Source: a virus
Length of the DNA: 24,205 bases
IMG/VR virus record: IMGVR_UViG_3300038786_000220
Coordinates: 1-24,205 of that record
Strand: one strand, 5' to 3'
Shown here: positions 1-8,379 of the stretch, piece after piece
Position numbering within the stretch: the first letter of the stretch is position 1
Layout of the letters: each line of letters begins with the position of its first letter
Translations under genes and position numbers: made by a program
Notes under the pieces: model-generated
Seen by the model: the letters and a program-made list of their open reading frames with translations, nothing else
What the model was told of the DNA's origin: nothing
Database searches by the model: none

Positions 1-1631
1 GAAGATATTCCTGAACCAACAAATCCATTAATACCTACTGGATCATCTGATAAAGTCCATGTCAGTTTATATGATGTAGAAGTTAAATCAAAAGGACCTG
101 ATAACACAGGAGTATTTGGATTTGTTACATCACCAGGTTGTGATACATTTAATGTTTTTGATACAAAACTACCTGTATTTGAATGACCAACAGGTACTTC
201 TATTGATATGTCTATCGATATATTATTTATTGTGTTTTTGGTATTGTTTACAGATTCAGAGCTTGTTAAAGTAACACTTACTGCGTTTCCAACATCATAA
301 ACTAATAATCCACTTCCTAGTCTATTCATGCTAGTAACGCTTCCGTTCCAATCATCACTAAAAAATTCATCTATAGCATTTACACCAGCATCTTGCCAAT
401 ATAAATCAGGAACTCCGATGTATATTATTTGTGGTAATTTTTTTATAGTAAATACAGATCCAGATCCAGACGATATTGATTGAGAAGATGTATTCACAGT
501 ACTGCTTATATTATAAGAAGCTGAAGCAAAGTCTGCATCCATATCAACATCAGCTCCTCCTATAATAGAAGTCACATTATTTTCATAAAAAGCAAATCCC
601 TGGCTATTAGGATCTCTATTGTTAGGATCGTTTTCTATATTATATGAAAATGAATTTAAATCAGGTGTCGGATAAGTTGATATATCGCCATTTTCTTCGA
701 TTATTTGCCAAGTTTTACCATTACATAAATACCAACCACTAAATGTATTCACTCCTGCACCAATACTTATATTTAAAGAGGTGTCTGTTGGCGAAACTAA
801 CACTTGTTGATTTATAAAAAATTCATTATCATTTGCATTATAAAAAGCAGGATCCACTGATACAATAGTACCTACTGGAATAAGTCCTCCTAATTCTTTT
901 ATTGATTTAAACACAACAGTACCATCGGCATCTCCTGATACTGCTATTTTATCTTTAGCTGCATTTTGACCTTTTATTATTAAATCACCCTTAACTGTTA
1001 AATCTACAAAATTAGATTTAACATTTACATCTAATGATTGATAATCTAACGATATTAAAGAATCTACACTGTTTGGTATATACCAATTGAATTTTTCTGC
1101 ATATTGATTATAAATACCACCTTCTTCTGAAAACCTAGTTTCCATTACACTGTTAGTATCATCATCGTTTTTTGTTAATCTATAGCTAAATGTATTATCG
1201 ACACCATCGGACTTTAATTCTAAATTACTATAAAATGTTTCATGTCTATTTAAAACAAGAGCTGATTTTTGTATAAAATAAGAATCATAATCAGGATCAC
1301 CTGCCATATATCCTATAAGAACACTTGGTGGTGGATTATTAGCATCTGACTGAATTGGCAATATAGTTTTTGATGAGTTATCTGATGACGTGTTTATTTT
1401 CCATATCTCTTGTCCATCTAATCCTTTAACGCCTCGTGCACCTCGTAAACCTTGTAAACCAATAGGTCCAATATCTCCTGTAATACCTCGTAAACCTATA
1501 ATACCTTTAATACCTTGTAAGCCTCTAGGTCCTCCACCATTAGCAACTAATTGATCAAAATTATAATTAACTTTATCCAGTTTTATATTATCAGTATCTA
1601 TTATCGATATTTGCTTTAAATTAATTGCCAT
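1..1631 (-). CDS. collagen-like tail fibre with collar-like module (3' end outside window)
   Basis: An open frame of 543 codons from an ATG at 1631 runs off the left edge without a stop. Order of parts: residues 1-31, a short docking segment resembling the N-terminus of the upstream 712-residue protein; residues 34-75, 14 uninterrupted Gly-X-Y triplets (GPR, GLQ, GIK and so on); about 230-245, a DADG turn motif; about 251-330, a tail-collar-like stretch (IPVGTI, GWYLCNGK, PDLN); near the visible end, a Pro-rich linker and a TW-containing strand that could open a fibronectin-III-like domain. Known of such families: collagen-like triplets trimerise phage fibres, and collar modules lie in fibre tips or needles. 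Inferred role: distal tail fibre or receptor-binding protein. It follows the 712-residue paralogue by 58 bases, with an A-rich leader and no Shine-Dalgarno. The function of the missing C-terminus cannot be judged. Confidence 0.85.
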   Translation of the reverse strand, partial: MAINLKQISIIDTDNIKLDKVNYNFDQLVANGGGPRGLQGIKGIIGLRGITGDIGPIGLQGLRGARGVKGLDGQEIWKINTSSDNSSKTILPIQSDANNPPPSVLIGYMAGDPDYDSYFIQKSALVLNRHETFYSNLELKSDGVDNTFSYRLTKNDDDTNSVMETRFSEEGGIYNQYAEKFNWYIPNSVDSLISLDYQSLDVNVKSNFVDLTVKGDLIIKGQNAAKDKIAVSGDADGTVVFKSIKELGGLIPVGTIVSVDPAFYNANDNEFFINQQVLVSPTDTSLNISIGAGVNTFSGWYLCNGKTWQIIEENGDISTYPTPDLNSFSYNIENDPNNRDPNSQGFAFYENNVTSIIGGADVDMDADFASASYNISSTVNTSSQSISSGSGSVFTIKKLPQIIYIGVPDLYWQDAGVNAIDEFFSDDWNGSVTSMNRLGSGLLVYDVGNAVSVTLTSSESVNNTKNTINNISIDISIEVPVGHSNTGSFVSKTLNVSQPGDVTNPNTPVLSGPFDLTSTSYKLTWTLSDDPVGINGFVGSGIS

Positions 1632-1689
1632 TTCTAACTTTTATCTTTATTTATTATAGTCTATATATTCTGTTTAAATAGTTGTAATA

Positions 1690-3828
1690 TTAAGAACATG
1701 CTACAGTATGACCTAGTGTGCTATCGTTATTAATATTAGACCTATTACTAACAGAAGGCTCGTTATCCTCTAGTAACGAAGAAAAAGTAGAGCCACTATT
1801 TGGCTTGTTTTGTTTCTTTATTTGTAAAAGAGGACCGCTTCCATTACTAACGTCTGACCATATTTTATTAACTAATACCTTACCATTTTCACTTACAATT
1901 GTACTTAAATAATAGATACCACTTGTATTCTCTACACCTTGTTCATCTGTAGAATAATAAATATGCTGCTTAGTTCCGCCAACTGAACACGTACTTGTTC
2001 CAACCGCAGAAGAAGCAATAAATTCACCAGAATATTTAACGTAGTTCTCGATAATTCCGTATGGCTCAAATAAAACACCGTCCCAGTATCTCCTAATCCA
2101 CCTATCTAAATTAACATCTGTAACTCTATACCATCCAGGATCCGCAGCAGTACCATCCATCTTTATTAAGTTTGTAGCATTTTCAAAACTATCTGATTCT
2201 ATTACGAAGTCAGTACCGACTGGTCTAGATGAAGCTTCCCAGTTCAATTCGGAAACGTCGCTATCTGTTTTTAAATTAATTAAATATTGCTCAGGACACT
2301 CGATACAAGTTGTAAATATAGATCCAGTCCATTTTCTAACAAAACCATCTTGTTGATACCATATATTAGAAGTTGCTATATTTGTATCTGCATCAAATAA
2401 AGTAACACCGTTAAAAGTGTCTTCCTTATTACTCCAGTTTTGTCCATTATATGATCCTAATTGATAAACAGTATCTTCCGCAGATCTACAAGCTTTAAAA
2501 TAAGAATCAAATGGTTCAGATGCATTAATTTGAGTAAATCCAGAAACCTCTTCGACAACAGTCTTCCAACTTAAAAATGAATTTCCTAAGTTAATAATAT
2601 GAATCCCACTACTAACCATTGATTGACCAGCAGCAATATCAAAATCTACGTCTTCTTCGTAATCACTTGCTTCTATTTTACCAGATACGTTATACCTTCC
2701 AATTCCAATGTCATAAACAGCATTTACTGTTAAATTTGATCCACCAATTATAATATTTTTAACTGGATCTCCTATGGAAGCAGCTTGAGCACCATTATTA
2801 GACTCAATATCATAACTAAATGAATTTAAATTAGGAACATCATAAAAAAGAGCACCCTGGTATTGCCATCTCTTACCGTTACATATATACCATCCTTCAA
2901 AATCAGTATTATTTTTACCTCTTCCATATGTTAATTCTAATAAATCTCCGGTTGCATTAGAAATATTATTAATATCTAAATCAAAATTATTTAAATTAAA
3001 TGTACTAGGTTCTATTGAAATAATAGATCCAACTGGAAGATTGTTAAACACAGCAGATTTATCTTTCCAAACAGCGTATCCATTAGAGTCTGCTGACACC
3101 AATATATTAGCTTCTTCTGCTCCCGTATTATACTTTATTGAATCAACTGTAATATCTTTAGTTTTAACGTGAGTTATTGTATTAAATAAAGAATTTGAGA
3201 ATGTTGCAAGGTGTAACTCGTTATGTGTATATAAGTTACTAGTTAAATTATCTAAATCATACTTAATATTTAAATTACTAATATATTCAGTATTAATAAT
3301 ACCAACGCTAAGTATTGCGTTGTCTGCTGTTTTAGTTAAATTAAATGATGATCCATTACTAGATTCATCGGTTATGCTAAAATTAATTTTAGTAGAAGAT
3401 CCATAAAATACAGAAGGCGTAAGTTTAAAACTTAAAGCGTTATTATATACATGATCATTATTTAAAGCACCTGTTACAAAACTAGCAGGTGAGAAGTCAG
3501 TTGACTCTATAGTATGTGGTCTAAGTATATCATGAATTGTAGTTACATTATCAACGACTGAACTTACGTTTAATCTATCCCATGTTTTGTAACCACTGAT
3601 CCCAGGTAAGCCTATATCACCGACAGGGCCTCTTATTCCCATTGGTCCAGTAATACCCTTTATTCCTGATCCACCATTTAAACCTGTTTTACCTATAGGT
3701 CCTCGCATTCCTCCATTTATTAATTGACCAAAATTAAAATTAAGTTTATCAACTTTATCTTTTGCCCACCAATTATAGTTATTAGGATCTAGGTCACTTT
3801 TAAATATTTCTTTAATACTTATAGCCAT
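1690..3828 (-). CDS. collagen-like tail fibre protein with collar-like module
   Basis: 712 residues. The N-terminal segment (1-38, ending FNFGQLIN) matches the style of the next gene's N-terminus and probably docks on the baseplate. Residues 40-81 are 14 uninterrupted Gly-X-Y triplets, a likely collagen-type triple helix. A beta-rich shaft follows to about 245, then SADSNGYAVWK (245-255), LPVGSI (264-269), GWYICNGK (312-319) and VPNLN (331-335), which resemble the phage tail-collar fold. The C-terminal third contains two related segments with aromatic W/Y and G-x-x-F patterns (around the RKWTGSIF and RRYWDGVLF motifs), and a low-complexity Ser/Asn tail. No membrane span or enzyme motif is visible. 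Its start lies 3 bases after the stop of the 1495-residue gene, so the two are translationally linked. Likely a homotrimeric fibre for host recognition; the receptor is unknown. Confidence 0.88.
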   Translation of the reverse strand: MAISIKEIFKSDLDPNNYNWWAKDKVDKLNFNFGQLINGGMRGPIGKTGLNGGSGIKGITGPMGIRGPVGDIGLPGISGYKTWDRLNVSSVVDNVTTIHDILRPHTIESTDFSPASFVTGALNNDHVYNNALSFKLTPSVFYGSSTKINFSITDESSNGSSFNLTKTADNAILSVGIINTEYISNLNIKYDLDNLTSNLYTHNELHLATFSNSLFNTITHVKTKDITVDSIKYNTGAEEANILVSADSNGYAVWKDKSAVFNNLPVGSIISIEPSTFNLNNFDLDINNISNATGDLLELTYGRGKNNTDFEGWYICNGKRWQYQGALFYDVPNLNSFSYDIESNNGAQAASIGDPVKNIIIGGSNLTVNAVYDIGIGRYNVSGKIEASDYEEDVDFDIAAGQSMVSSGIHIINLGNSFLSWKTVVEEVSGFTQINASEPFDSYFKACRSAEDTVYQLGSYNGQNWSNKEDTFNGVTLFDADTNIATSNIWYQQDGFVRKWTGSIFTTCIECPEQYLINLKTDSDVSELNWEASSRPVGTDFVIESDSFENATNLIKMDGTAADPGWYRVTDVNLDRWIRRYWDGVLFEPYGIIENYVKYSGEFIASSAVGTSTCSVGGTKQHIYYSTDEQGVENTSGIYYLSTIVSENGKVLVNKIWSDVSNGSGPLLQIKKQNKPNSGSTFSSLLEDNEPSVSNRSNINNDSTLGHTVACS

Positions 3829-3831
3829 CAG

Positions 3832-6800
3832 TTATGCTTGTATTTTAATATGTAGCTTTAAATTATATTTATAGCCTTGTTTTTTATTATATATTAATCT
3901 AAAACTAAGACCATCGTTTTGATACCCTTCTATTTCAAAATTAGTCTGTAATGTATACCCACCGTCTTTTATTTTTTCTGGTGAATCTACTGAAATAAAA
4001 TCAGTTTCCATGGTTTTACCAAGGATTCCATATATCGCTATGTTTTCAATAATAAATCGTTTAACAATGTTTGAATATACATATTCTTCTAAATCATCAG
4101 ATATTGTTGTTTTGTCACCAAATGAGTTTTCAGGATTTATATAGTTTGCAAATTTACTTAAGATGCCATCTCTTAATAGCTCGTTATATATAGACTTTGG
4201 TAAATAGAAATCTGCAATAATCCTAGAATCTTCTTCAATCCAATGAATAGCTGTTTCATTTAATTTATTAAATCTAACATGATCTAACGAATCAATTGAA
4301 CTTTCTGTTGTTCTAGAAAATCTAGTTAAATCATATTTATCTTTTACTTTCATGATTGTTGAAACCATAAATGATTTTAATTCAACTGGACTTCTGGTTC
4401 CATGTATTTCTTCTGTTCTGCCACCAGGTAATGACTTTGTGTAATAATTGCTAGAATACTTAGATTTAAAAATATTTAAATCTTTTTTATCTATAGCTAT
4501 TTCGCCAATTAAAGGATATAGCGGAAGCTTATCAGAAGTTTCTGATAGTTTTAGTAGATTTTTAGAATTATCATTATTTACTTTATGATAGTGTATGTTG
4601 TTTATAAATCCATAAGAATCATCTACGTTCTTATAAGAAGCAAACGCAACTCCTAAGTTTTTAAATTTACTATAAATCAAATTAGATCTAACATCGCTAA
4701 TCAAAGTATTGTCTATCGTTTTAAATCCTAGATCAGGAATATACGTGCTTTGTATATTATGAATATCAGTAAAACCTACACAATCTTTAAACAATGGATT
4801 ATATTCTCCATTCATTCTTTTCAATATAGTGAAGTATCCACCGTCTTCTCTCTTTTTAATTACCTTACCGATCTCAGTTGAAGATAATTGATAAGATTTT
4901 GGTCTATCACTATCTGATGCATTATCTAATACAGAAGGCTTAACAATATCAATACCGTCTTGTATTTCTAAAACAAAACCGTTATTGATTTCTTCATTTT
5001 TGTTAACAGTAGTATATGTTATGTCTCCATATTGATTAAATCTTTTAGCAAAGTTATATGAAACTATTTCTTCTAGTAGGTTTTTCCAACCACCTGCTCC
5101 AGCTTTCCAATAAAAGACTCTACTATTCCATGGTATTTTTTTCAATATATTTAAATCAATAGGTGGTGCGTTAAAAACAGGTCCCCTTGTTATGTTAGGA
5201 TTGTTTTCAGTATTATTTTCAAAATGCAAAACAGTTCCGTTGATTATTAACTGTTGATTATTAACTACTGAAATAACTTTAACACATCCGAACATTTCAT
5301 TTTCAGTAGAGTACTCCTCTGTGTTATCAGCAGTACCGTCATTCTCAATATAACTAAAAACCAACCACGAATACTCTCCTTCACTATCTCTATTTATACT
5401 ATTAATAAAATCTGCATTTCCTTCAAATATAGAGAAAGGTGCTGCGTTTAATGGTACTTGTTTTTTATTATTAGCAAACGGTACACTTGCTAAATCCACA
5501 CTAAACTGAAGATCATTGTCTATTATATTATCAGTTGTATCTTCCCCTTTTTTAATATCGACAGCGTCATACATTAAGGTTCTATTAAGTGATTTAATAT
5601 TATTATCTTTTACGTTTATATTAATAATAACACATATAAATTTATGTACATCATTTTTAATAACGTTATAGTCCACTGAGTTATTATTAATATCTACGCC
5701 AGTATTATAATTTAAAGTTACACCAAACTTATATCCATTAGTTTCTGATGTTTTAATAAAAGAAGTTGGAGCACTTTCTTTAAATTCTTTTCTTTTTTTG
5801 TAAACATATCTTAATCCCCTAAAAACAGTACTTGGTTCTAATTCATTAGTTCCTTTATCTAATTCAGTGTATAGCTTTTTAAACTTATCATCTACCCACT
5901 CGGATGTCTCATTATTATATGTTCCATTCCATTTAAAGTATAAGCTAAAATAATCTACTTCTTTTGACTTTAATTGCTCTATAGAAATACCATCAACAGA
6001 TACTGAACTAGTATATGATGACAAGCTCTTTAACTTATTTCCTGAATAATAATCTAAAGGTATCTGGTTAAAGTGGAAATGCTCCATATTTAATTGATCT
6101 ACATTTCTACCGGATTCATTCTGAATTTCAGGAGAAAGATTATTAGGACCAAATGCTTCATTAGTGTTTAATATGTATGGAAGATTCCTTGCATTTGTTC
6201 CATTTTTTAAAGCAAATTTTATAATAGTAGGCACTATTCTACTTGTTAAAGATGTTTCCTTTAGTTTATTCTCGTTTAACCTATCATACTCTGACTTAAT
6301 ATCTTTGGATTTAAAATCTGAATCAATAGCTTCCTGATATAAAATGGGAGACAATCCTGTAAAATAGCCAGGATCTTCTTCATGTTTTAGTTCAGATATA
6401 TCGGAGTTTGATGTACTATAAAAATCAAAGTCAAAATCTTTAAGATCATATGCTGAAAATTTACCAAAAGCAGGTCGCATCTTATTATACATCTGTATAA
6501 CATTATCTACAGGAACTTTGAATTCTCTATCAAAAATAACTCTATATATGTTTTCATCTAAAAAATCAGGCACTATATTAGTTATCTTAGAGTATTTAGT
6601 AAGATTTCTATGTTTAGCATATTGCCCTACTTTAATATCTCCAAGTTCTTCCACGTCTACTAAAAATGAAGATCCTGCATTTGATCCACCTGATGTTGTA
6701 TACAAATTCCATTTTGTAAAATCTGAACTCTCGTTAGGTGGAATAACAGCGCTTAATAAACCAATATCATTTAACTCACCAGTAATAACGTTTAAGAAAT

Positions 6801-8319
6801 CAACGCTGTTTGCATCATATACACCAAACGACATTCTTTTTCTACTATTACCACTAGCATAGTCTTCTATTGTAAATGTAGAACCTTTATAATATGTTTT
6901 ATATTCTGTTTTATATTCTATTAACCTGCTTATTGCAATCGCAATCTGATTAAGAGAACCTGCTAAAGAAAATCTATTATTTATAAATGATCCTGGCTTT
7001 AAAGAATCATCTGCTATCATAGTAAAATTATATAAACTATAAGATTCTAGTTCAATCTCAGTTTTATCTCCTATATAAAACCTGTCATTATTACTAGGCC
7101 TTTTGAGCACTTCAGCTCTTATAAATCCTTTATTTGAAATCTTTTTTGGAATTGAGTTTACTTTATTAATAGATTTTACAAATCCTTCTGTATTTATATT
7201 AGTATCTATTCCGCTAACGTGCATTCTTAATCCAGAGACAATTTTATTATTATCAACATGCAAATACAAGTCATCCGTTATGTTGATATAAGACAATATA
7301 GGTAACTTTAAGTCTGAAGTGTTTAATAACATATCTTCATGTGTAAGTCCAGCAGAGTCAACGTCATATGTTGTGGTAGTGCTATTTGGCTTAATACTTA
7401 TGATGCCGTCACTCGATACAGTATCTATGTCAAATGATCCTTCATTAATGTCGTCGACATACAATCCAAAGTACCTATAAATTTTATAGTTTTCAGCAGA
7501 ATGGTCATCAAACATAAACTCCATGTTTATTAAATTAGCAGAAATAAGTTTATGACTTTCAAATCCTTGTGTTATTAGCCCATTAGAGTCAATTTCTAAA
7601 TTATCCTTTCTAATAAAGTCATCCGCTATATAATCTTTTTTGGAAACAAAGCCTCCATTATCTGTATCTATTCCTTTATATTGAATAGCACCTGATTCTG
7701 AAAAGTTAAAATCAATAGAAGAAGTTGGCATTCCTTTATCTAAAACATGTGTGTTTAAATACTTTCCTATTTTACTGTCTTGTGTAAGATCGAATGTTTT
7801 AACAATAGTAGCCGATTCTAATAATTCTAATATTCTGGAATTTTGACCTGTTGTATTCTCGTCATATTCTTCTCGATAGTCAACACCTAAAGCTCGATAT
7901 ATTACAAATTTTCTTGGAATTCTTCTATCTAACCATATTGGCGCAAATATCTTATATTGCTCATTATATAGTTTAGTAGAATTAAAACTTGCTCCGTAAT
8001 TATATTGATTTTCATATTGATTAGAATACTCTGAATAAGGAGTAATATCTGAAGAAGTTCTTAAAGTTTGGTATCTTACGTTACCTGGTGTTCCTTTAAA
8101 AAAACGAGCAACATCGTTAGAATAAATACCACTATCAGAAATCTCGAATTTCTGATACTTTACAGCAGATAACACCTTATTAGCTTTAAAAGAGCTCATA
8201 AATATATTATCTTCTGAATCCACAACTAGCTTTAAGTTACTAGCTAGTTTTGGATTAGTTCTTAGAAGTGCAAATGATAAATTTTCTGCGTTATTTTCTG
8301 TGTTAAAATCTATAGCCAT
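3832..8319 (-). CDS. giant virion structural protein, 1495 residues (tail/baseplate periphery)
   Basis: The largest gene here. It has no signal peptide, membrane span or enzymatic motif that I recognise. The composition is beta-rich, with many Asn, Asp, Ser and Tyr residues, as is usual in phage tail appendages. Distinct N-terminal blocks: residues 18-34 (LLRTNPKLASNLKLVVD), 125-143 (FAPIWLDRRIPRKFVIYRA) and 262-290 (NMEFMFDD followed by YKIYRYFGLYVDD). I have the impression that such blocks recur in large tail proteins of phages of Bacteroidota, but I cannot verify this here. It lies between the 1227-residue protein and the collagen-like fibres, so it may connect the baseplate to them. A 60-base gap precedes it, the longest inside the tail operon, and holds an inverted repeat that may matter for its translation. 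Coding is secure; the exact role is inferred from position. Confidence 0.8.
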   Translation of the reverse strand: MAIDFNTENNAENLSFALLRTNPKLASNLKLVVDSEDNIFMSSFKANKVLSAVKYQKFEISDSGIYSNDVARFFKGTPGNVRYQTLRTSSDITPYSEYSNQYENQYNYGASFNSTKLYNEQYKIFAPIWLDRRIPRKFVIYRALGVDYREEYDENTTGQNSRILELLESATIVKTFDLTQDSKIGKYLNTHVLDKGMPTSSIDFNFSESGAIQYKGIDTDNGGFVSKKDYIADDFIRKDNLEIDSNGLITQGFESHKLISANLINMEFMFDDHSAENYKIYRYFGLYVDDINEGSFDIDTVSSDGIISIKPNSTTTTYDVDSAGLTHEDMLLNTSDLKLPILSYINITDDLYLHVDNNKIVSGLRMHVSGIDTNINTEGFVKSINKVNSIPKKISNKGFIRAEVLKRPSNNDRFYIGDKTEIELESYSLYNFTMIADDSLKPGSFINNRFSLAGSLNQIAIAISRLIEYKTEYKTYYKGSTFTIEDYASGNSRKRMSFGVYDANSVDFLNVITGELNDIGLLSAVIPPNESSDFTKWNLYTTSGGSNAGSSFLVDVEELGDIKVGQYAKHRNLTKYSKITNIVPDFLDENIYRVIFDREFKVPVDNVIQMYNKMRPAFGKFSAYDLKDFDFDFYSTSNSDISELKHEEDPGYFTGLSPILYQEAIDSDFKSKDIKSEYDRLNENKLKETSLTSRIVPTIIKFALKNGTNARNLPYILNTNEAFGPNNLSPEIQNESGRNVDQLNMEHFHFNQIPLDYYSGNKLKSLSSYTSSVSVDGISIEQLKSKEVDYFSLYFKWNGTYNNETSEWVDDKFKKLYTELDKGTNELEPSTVFRGLRYVYKKRKEFKESAPTSFIKTSETNGYKFGVTLNYNTGVDINNNSVDYNVIKNDVHKFICVIININVKDNNIKSLNRTLMYDAVDIKKGEDTTDNIIDNDLQFSVDLASVPFANNKKQVPLNAAPFSIFEGNADFINSINRDSEGEYSWLVFSYIENDGTADNTEEYSTENEMFGCVKVISVVNNQQLIINGTVLHFENNTENNPNITRGPVFNAPPIDLNILKKIPWNSRVFYWKAGAGGWKNLLEEIVSYNFAKRFNQYGDITYTTVNKNEEINNGFVLEIQDGIDIVKPSVLDNASDSDRPKSYQLSSTEIGKVIKKREDGGYFTILKRMNGEYNPLFKDCVGFTDIHNIQSTYIPDLGFKTIDNTLISDVRSNLIYSKFKNLGVAFASYKNVDDSYGFINNIHYHKVNNDNSKNLLKLSETSDKLPLYPLIGEIAIDKKDLNIFKSKYSSNYYTKSLPGGRTEEIHGTRSPVELKSFMVSTIMKVKDKYDLTRFSRTTESSIDSLDHVRFNKLNETAIHWIEEDSRIIADFYLPKSIYNELLRDGILSKFANYINPENSFGDKTTISDDLEEYVYSNIVKRFIIENIAIYGILGKTMETDFISVDSPEKIKDGGYTLQTNFEIEGYQNDGLSFRLIYNKKQGYKYNLKLHIKIQA

Positions 8320-8325
8320 CGATTG

Positions 8326-8367
8326 GACTCTTTTTATTTAAATTATATATCATAATTTTTAAGAGTC
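8326..8367 (-). promoter_or_regulatory. inverted repeat in the leader of the 1495-residue gene
   Basis: Seven-base perfect arms (GACTCTT at 8326-8332 and AAGAGTC at 8361-8367) enclose a 28-base AT-only-like loop that ends 7 bases before the start codon. In the transcript the arm nearest the start (AAGAGUC) holds the only purine-rich, ribosome-binding-like tract of this leader, so pairing could hide it. There is no U-run after the hairpin, so it does not look like a classical terminator. The long loop makes the pairing weak, and a regulatory role is speculative. Confidence 0.3.
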
Positions 8368-8379
8368 TTCTATAGCATA

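Noticed and set aside
1648-1658. TATAATAAATA on the minus strand, similar to a T4-type late promoter, before the left-most fibre gene
   Set aside because: Position is suitable, but TATA-like strings of this quality occur throughout this AT-rich sequence. Without transcript ends it cannot be told from background.
1403-3735. Collagen-coding stretches as a CRISPR or simple DNA tandem repeat
   Set aside because: The repetition is at the protein level (Gly every third residue) with varied codons, and there are no equal spacers or conserved repeat units.
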